64,000 nucleotides of DNA from Rosistilla ulvae. Lineage in GTDB: Bacteria > Planctomycetota > Planctomycetia > Pirellulales > Pirellulaceae. A program made the translations under genes and the position numbers. Position 1 is the stretch's first letter. Each line of letters starts with the position of its first letter. Of the stretch, positions 53,038 through 61,725 are shown in pieces. The notes beneath the pieces are model-generated. The model was not told where the DNA came from. It did no database searches and worked only from the letters and a program-made list of their open reading frames with translations. The DNA lies in contig NZ_CP036261.1 in the NCBI RefSeq assembly GCF_007741475.1, positions 3,659,798 to 3,723,797 on the forward strand. The letters are read 5' to 3'.

Positions 53038-55848
53038 CTAGTTTCCGCCGCCCAAACGACCATCGCTCGCGTCGGCGAGCGATCGACCTTCGGGGGATCG
53101 CGATTCCTTCAACTGACTCAGAATTCGATCGAGCAGTTCGCGGTGTTGTTCTAAGTGTTTTCGATATCCCTGGTGAAACGGGGCCTGTTTAACCGCCTGT
53201 GCTTGCAACTCCAACGCTTCGGTCAAATAGTCGATCGCCGCTGCGGTTCGACCGCGAGATTGGTCGACCGTTCCCAGATTATGCAGCACTGCAGCTAACC
53301 GGCTCAAGGGCTCAGGAGTCTTCCGGCATCGGTTGGTTTGAGACCGCAGGTGTTCTTCCGCCGCCTTGAACGCTACGATCGCCGCTGCCTCACCGCTAGC
53401 ATCTCTCTCGCTCACCTCATCGCCCCTCCTGGCACCGCTCCAAATCAATTGGCCGAGATTGTTCTCCGCAATCGCCAGTTGTTCTTCGCAGGCCCGATCC
53501 ATCGGATCGTTTTCGATCTCGGATGTCAATCTGTGGATCAGTTCGCGGATCACTTCCAAGGCTTCGCCACGGCTTCCCTGACGCCCCAACACCGTCGCCA
53601 AATTGTTTTCCGAAACGGCTATCTGACAAGAGATCGATTGCCCGGCAAAGCAGCCCTTGACCTCCACCCGTTTGCTATCGTCAGCAGCAACCAAGGCGGC
53701 GAGTGATTGCAGATCGGCGAGGTTCGCCCGCAACAGCGACTCCGCCTGGGAGAGATCCGTTTCCATCGTAGTCGCCACCAAAGAATTGCGACACTCGACA
53801 ATCTGCTGTCGCAGCGACACATCGTCGGGGTCGGTCTCCAACGCCTTGTTCAGCAGACGCTGCACCCGCTGAAGTCGCGGCGCCACCGGCGAGTCGTCAC
53901 CCGATTGCCATAACAACAGAGCGAGATTGTTCTGCGTCATCGACCATTCGACCAAATACCGCGACGGAGCCGCGGGCTGGTGAACCAATGGCTCTTGCAA
54001 TTCGCTGGCCGTTCGATAGTTGGCCAACGCATCGCGGAAGCGTCCCTGATGCTTCTGTAACGCCGCCAGATTGTGAAACCCGAGCGCCATATCGGCTTGG
54101 TCCTCGTCGCTCCCTTGCCAATGCTCGCAAAGTGACTCGTAGGCCGCGATCGATTCCTGGTATTTTGTTTCGGCCGCTTGAACATCCCCTAACTGTCGAT
54201 ACGTCGCGGCCAGGCGAAACCGAACTTTCGCCAGTTCGGAGTGAAGCGAGGGATCGTGATCGGCGTACTGAAGAAAATCCAAGTAATAGCGTTCGGCTTC
54301 GTGCAGCACGTCGATGCGAAGCGATTCTCCACCGGGCAAATCAGCCAAGCGCTGCGACATCATTCCGCCGAAGCGATCGACCAACGCATGGGCTTGATCC
54401 AAATGCAGATGGGCGCGGGCCGTGGCTTGATCTTTCAAGCGACTCTGTTGGGAGATCAGCAGCGTCGCCGTTGTCAGCCCGGCGATAGAGAGCATCAAAA
54501 CACAAAAGATCGCAGCGACGAGCCGTTGCCGGCGGACGGCCCAGCGAAACGCCAACTCGACGCGCGTCGGACGTCGCGCCAAAGTCGGTTTCCCCTCCAA
54601 GAAGCGACGCAAATCTTCTCCCATCTCACCGGCCGTCGCATATCGATCGTCCTTTCGTTTGGCGATCGCTTTGAGCACGATCGTCTCCAAATCGAGCGCG
54701 ACGGCGGGATTCATCCGCCGAAGCGGCGCGGGGCCGGAATGCTGAATCGCATGAAACAAAGTTTCACGGTCTTGGGATTCAAAGGCGGGCCGTTTGATCA
54801 ACAATTCATACAAAGTGATCCCAAGCGAATAGATGTCGGTCCGGTGATCGATCTCCTGTTGCCGCCCAGCGATCTGCTCGGGACTCATATACCGTGCCGT
54901 CCCCATCACCTTTCCCTCGGCGGTCAAGTTGCCCAGACCGCGGACTCGGGCCAACCCAAAATCAGCCACCCAAACCTTTCCCGCCGAATCGATCAATAGA
55001 TTCGAAGGCTTCACATCTCGGTGAACGACTCCCTCGCGATGCGCGAAATCGAGCGCGTCGGCAACGCAGATCATCAGCTCGACGGTCCGTTGGATCTCGT
55101 CGGGATCGCACCCCGTCGTACCTTCCTGCGTCCGATCGCCAGCTGCCGCCTGGGTCGACCGATCCGCAAAAGGAACCGGCGGCTTCGAGCGTACCGATGC
55201 CGCAAGCCGACGTGGAATGCTCGCGGGCAACGGCGCGTCGAGCGTCGTTTGGTTTTGGGGACTGTCGACTCGACATGGGGCACCGCCACCGCTGGAATGT
55301 GCTGGCTGAGACGCCCTCGATTCCTCGAACACCTGTTCCAGCGACTGGCCGTCGATCAATTGCATGCTGTAATAATGGACGCCGCGCTCGCAGCCGACAG
55401 CAAAAACGGGAACGATATGGGGATGGTGCAGCGATGCCGCCGCTTGGGCTTCGTTTCGAAACCGCGCCACCTGTTGGCTGTCCAACACCGCGGCAAAGGG
55501 AAGAACTTTCAACGCCACATTGCGGCGCAACGACAACTGAGTCGCTTCATAGACGACTCCCATCCCACCCCGACCGATTTCGCGTCCCAGGCGGTAATCC
55601 CCCAGCGTCGCCCCATCGACAGCCACCTCGTCGAGCCGATCTTGCGTGGCGGGCTCGGGATCGCGGGTCGCCCGGCACAACGCCCGCAAGCTATCCAAAT
55701 GCATCCCCCAAGAACCGTTCAGTTCCGGATGGGCTTCCAACAGCTGTTCGGCCCCGGTTTCATCTCCGCGTTCCAAACGGCAGGCGTAGTCGTCCAACAG
55801 CTCCGCAATTTGCAGTTGTTGGTCGTCGATCCGTTCCTGAGTCTTCAT
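53038..55848 (-). CDS. Transmembrane Ser/Thr protein kinase with TPR domain
   Basis: 936-residue Hanks-type kinase. The ATG at 55848 overlaps the sigma factor stop (ATGA), so the two are translationally coupled. After about 80 helical residues comes the kinase domain: GRGGMGVVYEA, VALK, HRDVKPSN, DFGL and MSPEQIAGR. A Ser/Pro/Arg-rich insert of roughly 70 residues splits the domain between the hinge and the catalytic loop. A membrane helix (LVAAIFCVLMLSIAGLTTA) lies near residue 445. Some 450 residues of TPR-like helices follow (YRQLGDVQAAETKYQESI, LGFHNLAALQKHQGRF, NNLATVLGRQGSRGEALE). The gene pair sigma factor - kinase is typical of planctomycetes, where the kinase is thought to control its partner sigma factor. 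Confidence 0.95.
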   Translation of the reverse strand: MKTQERIDDQQLQIAELLDDYACRLERGDETGAEQLLEAHPELNGSWGMHLDSLRALCRATRDPEPATQDRLDEVAVDGATLGDYRLGREIGRGGMGVVYEATQLSLRRNVALKVLPFAAVLDSQQVARFRNEAQAAASLHHPHIVPVFAVGCERGVHYYSMQLIDGQSLEQVFEESRASQPAHSSGGGAPCRVDSPQNQTTLDAPLPASIPRRLAASVRSKPPVPFADRSTQAAAGDRTQEGTTGCDPDEIQRTVELMICVADALDFAHREGVVHRDVKPSNLLIDSAGKVWVADFGLARVRGLGNLTAEGKVMGTARYMSPEQIAGRQQEIDHRTDIYSLGITLYELLIKRPAFESQDRETLFHAIQHSGPAPLRRMNPAVALDLETIVLKAIAKRKDDRYATAGEMGEDLRRFLEGKPTLARRPTRVELAFRWAVRRQRLVAAIFCVLMLSIAGLTTATLLISQQSRLKDQATARAHLHLDQAHALVDRFGGMMSQRLADLPGGESLRIDVLHEAERYYLDFLQYADHDPSLHSELAKVRFRLAATYRQLGDVQAAETKYQESIAAYESLCEHWQGSDEDQADMALGFHNLAALQKHQGRFRDALANYRTASELQEPLVHQPAAPSRYLVEWSMTQNNLALLLWQSGDDSPVAPRLQRVQRLLNKALETDPDDVSLRQQIVECRNSLVATTMETDLSQAESLLRANLADLQSLAALVAADDSKRVEVKGCFAGQSISCQIAVSENNLATVLGRQGSRGEALEVIRELIHRLTSEIENDPMDRACEEQLAIAENNLGQLIWSGARRGDEVSERDASGEAAAIVAFKAAEEHLRSQTNRCRKTPEPLSRLAAVLHNLGTVDQSRGRTAAAIDYLTEALELQAQAVKQAPFHQGYRKHLEQHRELLDRILSQLKESRSPEGRSLADASDGRLGGGN

Positions 55849-56474
55849 ACTTGCTGATCCATTGCTATGCGAAGATGCTCGATCGCCCGCAGCCACAACA
55901 TCCGAACCGCGCCGGCCGACCGCTGCATTCGATCGGCCACGTCGCTAAATGGGAGACCATCGATGTGTCGCAAAACGATCACGGTCCGATAGTCCGGCGG
56001 CAACCGCTCCAAGGCTGCCGCCAATTCGGAGAGCGATTCTTGATGGTCCGCTTCCGATGCTGGGGACCGCTGTTGATCGGCAGCCAACGACGCCAAGCGT
56101 TGATGCGATTGATCGACCGAAGCGGATAAGCTTTCGAGCACCTGTTCGGCTCGAACGCTTCGCTTCGCCGCGACCAGATGGGTCTCGACGGCGGCGGCGA
56201 TGTTATGGACCAGCACGCGACGCAACCAACCGGTGAATTCTTCGATCCGTTCCCCACGGAAATTGGGAAAATCCCGATGCACCTCCAGCAGGGTCTCCTG
56301 AACCACATCCGACGGGCTAACCCGGTGCTGAATCCGGCGATCCAAGTGCATCCGTGAGAGCACATTCAGATAGCCCGAATAGCTAGCGAGCAGCCGATCA
56401 AGGCTCGCGCGATCGCCGTCGACCGCGCAGCGAAACAGGTCGATCGTTGCATCGGACTCGATTTGATTCGCCAT
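55845..56474 (-). CDS. ECF-type sigma-70 family RNA polymerase sigma factor
   Basis: 209-residue alternative sigma factor. Region 2 is near residues 30-100 (RIQHRVSPSDVVQETLLEVH, DFPNFRGERIEEFTGWLRR). Region 4 is near 155-205 (LPPDYRTVIVLRHIDGLPFS, ADRMQRSAGAVRMLWLRAI). A charged linker with SVDQSHQRLASLAADQQ separates them. The ATG at 56474 is preceded by GGGAGAG, so it is chosen over the longer frame from 56555. It overlaps the following kinase by four bases. No anti-sigma gene is present; in this lineage the downstream Hanks kinase is proposed to take that role. Confidence 0.95.
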   Translation of the reverse strand: MANQIESDATIDLFRCAVDGDRASLDRLLASYSGYLNVLSRMHLDRRIQHRVSPSDVVQETLLEVHRDFPNFRGERIEEFTGWLRRVLVHNIAAAVETHLVAAKRSVRAEQVLESLSASVDQSHQRLASLAADQQRSPASEADHQESLSELAAALERLPPDYRTVIVLRHIDGLPFSDVADRMQRSAGAVRMLWLRAIEHLRIAMDQQV

Positions 56475-56714
56475 CGGCTCTCTCCCTAGATTCCCCTGGC
56501 TGGATGCGAAGGCATTTGTCACGCAGAAAATTATAGAAGTTTCCAAATACTGCACAATTCACCCAACCGCCAGCGTCTAGGGTGTTGTGACGCGGTGGCA
56601 GCGGCAACCGGTGTTCTACGGTATGCTGCCCAATCGACGGACAGCGTCTGCCAGAGACCGCCCCCCTCGATCCGGCGGCCGTATCATCCCTTCACTCCGC
56701 TTCAGAAATCTGCA

Positions 56715-57659
56715 ATGCGCATCGTTTCCCTGCTTCCCAGCGCGACCGAGATCATCTGTGGTCTGGGACTTGGCGACCAATTAGTCGGCGTCACGCATGA
56801 GTGCGATTCCCCGGCGATGGTGACCGGGCTGCCGAAAGTCACCCACACGCTGATCCCCGAGGAGGCCAGCAGTCGCGAGATCGACGCGTTGGTTCGCGAG
56901 CGATTGAAGACCGAGCACGCCCTCTATTCACTGAACATGCCAGTTCTGGAATCGTTGGCTCCCGATCTGATCGTGACCCAAACGCTGTGCGATGTTTGCG
57001 CTGTCTCCCAACGCGAAGTCAGCGCGGCGGCCTGTTCGCTGCCATACGCGCCGCGAGTGCTGAATCTGGAACCAACCTGCCTGTCCGATGTCTTGGACAG
57101 TATCGGGCAAGTCGCCGAAGCAGCGGGATGTGTGTCGCAAGGCGAGCGTTCTCGGGAATCGCTGCAGCGGCGTATCGACACCGTCGCCCAGCGGTCACGA
57201 TCGATCGGCCGTCGCCCCAGCGTGATGCTGCTGGAATGGATCGATCCACCCTTCAGCGCCGGACACTGGAATCCCGAATTGGTAGCGATCGCTGGGGGCG
57301 ACGAAGCGATCGGCGTCCCGGCAGCGCGATCGGTGACAACGCCGTGGGAAACGATTGTCGACGCGGATCCCGAGGTCATGATCGTGGCATGTTGCGGTTT
57401 CGACGTGGAACGCGCAAAGCAAGATCTACCGATCCTGAAATCGTATCGTGGCTGGGACCGCCTGCGTTGTGTGCGGAACGACCGCGTCTATATCGTCGAC
57501 GGATCAGCCTACTTCAGTCGCCCCGGGCCTCGTTTAATCGACAGCCTCGAAATCCTAGCGCACGCTCTGCATCCGGCAACGCATCCGTTGCCAACGCAAA
57601 TCACCGAAGGAATCGATTTTAGTATCGAAAGGATCGACCGGAACTCACCGCAGTTGTAG
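56715..57659 (+). CDS. BtuF-like cobalamin-binding protein without signal peptide
   Basis: 314-residue protein of the periplasmic-binding (helical-backbone, type III) fold. The start of the family domain is MRIVSLLPSATEIICGLGLG, followed by LVGVTHECDSP, APDLIVTQTLCDVCAVS, VMLLEWIDPPFSAGHW, ADPEVMIVACCGF and a C-terminal VYIVDGSAYFSRPGPRLIDS. ATG 56715 fits the domain start; frames further upstream are not family-like. BtuF of enterobacteria is exported, but no signal peptide is visible, as in a widespread group annotated as cobalamin-binding protein. No BtuCD permease is near. The ligand is therefore uncertain. Confidence 0.88.
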   Translation: MRIVSLLPSATEIICGLGLGDQLVGVTHECDSPAMVTGLPKVTHTLIPEEASSREIDALVRERLKTEHALYSLNMPVLESLAPDLIVTQTLCDVCAVSQREVSAAACSLPYAPRVLNLEPTCLSDVLDSIGQVAEAAGCVSQGERSRESLQRRIDTVAQRSRSIGRRPSVMLLEWIDPPFSAGHWNPELVAIAGGDEAIGVPAARSVTTPWETIVDADPEVMIVACCGFDVERAKQDLPILKSYRGWDRLRCVRNDRVYIVDGSAYFSRPGPRLIDSLEILAHALHPATHPLPTQITEGIDFSIERIDRNSPQL

Positions 57660-57964
57660 ATCGCCGCCGCGCCCGTAGTCCGACATGCGGCGGCGGTCTT
57701 CTGCTACTCCCCGTGTCGCACAAATGTCTGACGCAAAGAATAGTCGCTCCTCAAGGAAGCTGACGCGTCTCCTTTCCGATGGACGACATTCCCGACGCAA
57801 TCGGGCGGCGTACCGATGTTGCACAACCGACCTGTCGCTATGATTTCCGGTAACCGAGCGGACAGCGAAATCCCCCCCGGCGTCAGCAATGACACGCGAG
57901 AACTCGGGGCGAAACGTTGCGACAAACTTTGCTTTCGACAATCGCGTCACCAGGACCTATCAGC
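57660..57964. other. Intergenic region upstream of the glucan phosphorylase gene
   Basis: About 305 bases. A 9-bp hairpin (57662-57670 with 57687-57695, CGCCGCCGC/GCGGCGGCG) follows the BtuF-like stop and could act as a weak terminator, although no T-run follows. The rest should hold the phosphorylase promoter. No gene seen. Confidence 0.45.
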
Positions 57965-60514
57965 ATGAACCCATCCTTTCAAAGCGGCCATCCAAATTGC
58001 AATCCCCAGCCCACTGACATCGACGGGTGGGATGCGTTAACCGATCTGGCGCTGGACCTGCGTTCGACATGGAACCACGCAACCGATACCATCTGGCGAG
58101 ATCTGGATCGCGAGCTGTGGGAATCAACGCACAATCCGTGGGTTGTTTTGCAAACGGTTTCGCGGCGACGCATCGAAGAGCAGTTAAACCGGCCCGCTTT
58201 CCGCGAGACCTTGGACGCATTGATCGAAGCGCGGCGACAAGCTCAAGAAGAATCGACTTGGTTCCAACAGGAGCATCCCGACTCGCCACTCACCCGCGCG
58301 GCCTATTTCAGCATGGAGTTCATGCTCAGCGAAGCCCTGCCGATCTACTCCGGCGGGCTTGGGAATGTCGCGGGGGATCAATTGAAGGCGGTCAGCGATC
58401 TGGGAGTTCCGGTCGTCGGTGTGGGGCTGCTGTATCAACAGGGCTACTTCCGTCAAACCATCGATGGCGATGGGATGCAACAGGCGTTGTTCCCGTACAA
58501 CGATCCGGGCCAATTACCGATCACTCCGCTGCGACGCGCCGATGGAGAATGGTTGCGGTTGGAAATCGCATTGCCTGGATATTCGGTTTGGCTACGCGCC
58601 TGGCAAGCTCAGGTCGGCGGCGTGAAATTGTATTTGCTGGACAGCAACGACGCGGCAAACTATCCGGCACATCGCAGCATTACCAGCGAACTTTATGGCG
58701 GCGATGCCGAACTGCGTCTTAAACAGGAACTGGTCCTCGGAATCGGCGGATGGCGATTGCTCGAAGCGCTCGACATCGCTCCGGAAGTCTGCCACTTGAA
58801 CGAAGGACACGCTGCGTTTGCAGTCTTGGAGCGCGCCCGCAGTTTTATGAAAGCGACCGGGCATTCGTTCGAAGTCGCCCTCGCCGCGACGCGCGCTGGC
58901 AATCTGTTCACAACGCACACAGCGGTAACCGCTGGGTTCGATCGCTTCTCCCCCGAATTGATCCGACAGTACTTAGGTCCTTACGCAACGAAAATGTTGG
59001 GGATCGAGGTCGATGATTTGCTGGCACTGGGACGTCAGGGAACGGGCGACGACGAGATGTTTAACATGGCCTACTTGGCGATCCGTGGTAGCGGTGCGAT
59101 CAATGGCGTCAGTCGCCTGCATGGCACCGTCAGCCGACGGATCTTCGAACCGTTGTTCCCACAGTGGCCCGAAGCTGAAATTCCCGTCGGGCATGTAACC
59201 AACGGAGTCCACATGCCCAGCTGGGACTCGGCCGCTGCGGATCGATTGTGGACCGAGATCTGTGGCAAGGATCGTTGGCGAAAGCCGTGCGATTCGCTGT
59301 CGGAAGAGATTCGAAAAGTCAGCGATCCAACGCTGTGGCAATTCCGAATTGAATCGAGCAAGTCGCTGGTCGAATTTGCGAGACAGCGACTTTCTCGCGA
59401 TCTCGCGGTCGCACGGGCCGATGCTTCCGACGTCGAAGCAGCGAAACATTTGTTCGATCCGCACGCGTTAACACTCGGTTTCGCACGCCGGTTTGCAACC
59501 TACAAACGCCCCAATCTGTTGCTGCACGATCCCGATCGATTGCTGCGTCTGTTGAGTGATCCCGAACGACCGGTGCAGCTGATCCTGGCTGGAAAAGCGC
59601 ACCCGGCGGACACCGCGGGGCAGGAGTTGCTTCGCCAATGGGTTCAATTCATTCGTCATCCGACGGCGCGGAAGCACGTCATCTTCTTATGCGATTACGA
59701 CATGTTGATGACCGAACGCTTGGTTCAAGGTGTCGATGTTTGGATCAATACTCCGCGGCGTCCTTGGGAAGCCAGCGGCACCAGCGGGATGAAGGTGTTG
59801 GTCAACGGAGGCATCAATCTTTCGGAACTCGATGGTTGGTGGGTGGAAGCCTACAAGCCGGAATTGGGCTGGGCGTTGGGGGACGGGCGCGAACATGGTG
59901 ACGATCCCGCATGGGATGCTGCCGAAGCCGAACAATTGTACGAGCTGCTTGAAAACGAAGTCATCCCCGAATTCTATGCCCGCGACGAACAAGGGATTCC
60001 AACGGCCTGGCTTCAGCGGATGCGGAATAGCATGGCGACGTTGACGCCCGAATATTCTGCGATCCGCACCGTTCGTCAGTACACCCAACAACATTATCTA
60101 CCGGCGGCCCAGGTGTATCGCGAACGCGTCGCGTATAACGGTCAACTCGCAACCAGCATCGTCAACTGGGAAACATCCGTGAAAGAAAAGTGGAGCTCGT
60201 TGCGTTTCGGTCGCGTCGATTGCCGATCCGATAACAGCGAACACCAATTCGAAGTCGAGGTCTATCTCGATGGACTCGATCCAAGTTTCGTGCAGGTGGA
60301 ACTGTACGCCGAACCGACCGATGGCCCCGAACCTCGCCGCGTCGCAATGCAGCCGCAAGCAACGCGGGACGACGATGATGGTACGCGTTGGGCGATCTAT
60401 CGCGGCGGCGTTCCGTCAAGCGACGACGCAAACGACTACACCGCACGGGTCTTGCCGGTTCACGAAGGAGTTGCGATTCCGTTGGAGCTGAATTTGATAC
60501 TGTGGCAACGGTAG
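57965..60514 (+). CDS. glgP: Alpha-glucan phosphorylase (GT35, GlgP/MalP type)
   Basis: 849-residue enzyme releasing glucose 1-phosphate from glycogen or maltodextrins. It is of the long thermophilic/actinobacterial type, with an N-terminal DUF3417-like region (WNHATDTIWRDLDRELWE). Blocks include AYFSMEFMLSEALPIYSGGL, GNVAGDQLKAVSDLGVPVVG, VCHLNEGHAAFAVLERA, FTTHTAVTAGFDRF and GHVTNGVHMPSW. The pyridoxal-phosphate site is EASGTSGMKVLVNGGINLS, with its lysine. Residue length agrees with relatives (about 850). The ATG at 57965 is taken over a TTG at 57917. No other glycogen gene is near, but Gnd in this window belongs to the same sugar phosphate flow. Confidence 0.95.
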   Translation: MNPSFQSGHPNCNPQPTDIDGWDALTDLALDLRSTWNHATDTIWRDLDRELWESTHNPWVVLQTVSRRRIEEQLNRPAFRETLDALIEARRQAQEESTWFQQEHPDSPLTRAAYFSMEFMLSEALPIYSGGLGNVAGDQLKAVSDLGVPVVGVGLLYQQGYFRQTIDGDGMQQALFPYNDPGQLPITPLRRADGEWLRLEIALPGYSVWLRAWQAQVGGVKLYLLDSNDAANYPAHRSITSELYGGDAELRLKQELVLGIGGWRLLEALDIAPEVCHLNEGHAAFAVLERARSFMKATGHSFEVALAATRAGNLFTTHTAVTAGFDRFSPELIRQYLGPYATKMLGIEVDDLLALGRQGTGDDEMFNMAYLAIRGSGAINGVSRLHGTVSRRIFEPLFPQWPEAEIPVGHVTNGVHMPSWDSAAADRLWTEICGKDRWRKPCDSLSEEIRKVSDPTLWQFRIESSKSLVEFARQRLSRDLAVARADASDVEAAKHLFDPHALTLGFARRFATYKRPNLLLHDPDRLLRLLSDPERPVQLILAGKAHPADTAGQELLRQWVQFIRHPTARKHVIFLCDYDMLMTERLVQGVDVWINTPRRPWEASGTSGMKVLVNGGINLSELDGWWVEAYKPELGWALGDGREHGDDPAWDAAEAEQLYELLENEVIPEFYARDEQGIPTAWLQRMRNSMATLTPEYSAIRTVRQYTQQHYLPAAQVYRERVAYNGQLATSIVNWETSVKEKWSSLRFGRVDCRSDNSEHQFEVEVYLDGLDPSFVQVELYAEPTDGPEPRRVAMQPQATRDDDDGTRWAIYRGGVPSSDDANDYTARVLPVHEGVAIPLELNLILWQR

Positions 60515-60808
60515 TTCCCCAAACGCCAAACCGACGCCATAATCCGATCGGCAAAGTCGATCGCGAAGTGTCATGCGTTGGACGCCCCGGTTTTGCTTGT
60601 CGATCGTTGCCTCGCGTCTCCGCCACGGGGACGCGGCGCCCGCACCGAGTACCTCGCCCCCCGAGAACGCCGGCCCATCGTTCGGCCGAAGCATACGGTG
60701 CCATGTCACGTTGTTTCCACTCTGTCAGGGCGGCGCAGAAATGCGTCTTCGGAAACACTTCCCGGTAAGGGGCAACTTGTTTTTTTAAACTGGAACGGCA
60801 GAGAAAAT

Positions 60809-60867
60809 GGTAACCCGACGCTTAAGCGAATAACTCACGCAGTGCCTCGCTTCAGCGACGGGTTACC
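60809..60867. repeat. Inverted repeat, 14-bp arms
   Basis: GGTAACCCGACGCT (60809-60822) pairs with AGCGACGGGTTACC (60854-60867) with one mismatch, enclosing 31 bases. AAGCG/CGCTT in the loop can extend it. It is a REP-like palindromic element, not followed by a T-run. Confidence 0.75.
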
Positions 60868-60883
60868 AATCATGCCTAAAGTC

Positions 60884-60903
60884 AAACAGTGATTTGCCCT
60901 GAC
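60884..60903 (+). repeat. 20-base dispersed repeat, copy 2
   Basis: AAACAGTGATTTGCCCTGAC, identical to 44923-44942, 16 bases after the inverted repeat. Confidence 0.7.
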
Positions 60904-61033
60904 TTCCCTGTTGCCTGACTAGTCAAGGCAACAAACGTGAGGCAGAATAAGCACTACAAGTGCGGGGCCAACAGCCAACCGAGCAACCTTAAGAACACCG
61001 CGTCACAGGGCTCCTGTAAGAAGTGAAGCCGCC

Positions 61034-61660
61034 ATGGATAACGACCCAACCACTCTCGATGTTCAGCGGTATCTCGGCGAGTTGGCAAATCTGGACGGTG
61101 ACACTCCCGCCGAACCGATCATCCGAGCGTTGATCGCGCGTTCGGTCGGTCGCTTGCACCTGCTGTGCGAAACATTGCTGGTCCGCAGTTATCCGCGGTT
61201 GATGCAGCCGCCATTGAACCTGCAGTCCGAAGAGATGCTCAGCGCGGTGGTCGATCGGTTGATCAAAGCGATGCAGGAGATACGCCCCACCAACGTGCGG
61301 CAATTTTTTGGGCTCGCGAACCAACACATGCGTTGGGAATTGAACGACCTAGCGCGACGGTTGGATAATCATCCTAAAAACCAAGCGTTGGACGGTGCCG
61401 TGGTCCCCGCGCCCGAACCGAGCGGATCTCAGTTGAGTCCCAATGCGGTGCGGATGTTGGCGGCGATCGAAAATTTGCCAGATCCCGAACGGGAGGTGTT
61501 TGGACTGGTACGTATCCAAGGGATGTCGCATACCGAAGCGGCCGACCTGTTGGACGTTTCCCCCAAGACGATCCAACGACGGTTGAACCGCGGCGTGATC
61601 TTGCTGACCGAATCTTTGGGCGATTTGAATCCAACGGCCTCCTCCCCCAACGAAGGTTGA
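61034..61660 (+). CDS. ECF-type sigma factor (second)
   Basis: 208-residue sigma-70 family protein. Region 2 is less conserved (LIKAMQEIRPTNVRQFFGLA, NQHMRWELNDLARRL). Region 4 is clear: LPDPEREVFGLVRIQGMSHT, EAADLLDVSPKTIQRRLNRG. It differs strongly from the sigma factor at 55845-56474, so the two are of separate subfamilies. Starts at ATG 61034. A Ser/Thr kinase gene follows after 65 bases on the same strand, giving the same sigma-then-kinase order as the other locus. Confidence 0.9.
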   Translation: MDNDPTTLDVQRYLGELANLDGDTPAEPIIRALIARSVGRLHLLCETLLVRSYPRLMQPPLNLQSEEMLSAVVDRLIKAMQEIRPTNVRQFFGLANQHMRWELNDLARRLDNHPKNQALDGAVVPAPEPSGSQLSPNAVRMLAAIENLPDPEREVFGLVRIQGMSHTEAADLLDVSPKTIQRRLNRGVILLTESLGDLNPTASSPNEG

Positions 61661-61725
61661 TCGGTGCCGCGAACGTTTCCCGTTTTGCGCCGATCATTCC
61701 GCGTTGCGACGCGAAAGCTGAAGCC

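Larger units (their letters stand above)
60515..61033. other. Gene-free region with inverted repeat and dispersed 20-mer upstream of the sigma gene
   Basis: About 520 bases. It contains the hairpin at 60809-60867 and the 20-base repeat at 60884-60903, listed separately. Short frames are shadow-like. The sigma-kinase promoter should lie in the last 130 bases. Confidence 0.6.
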
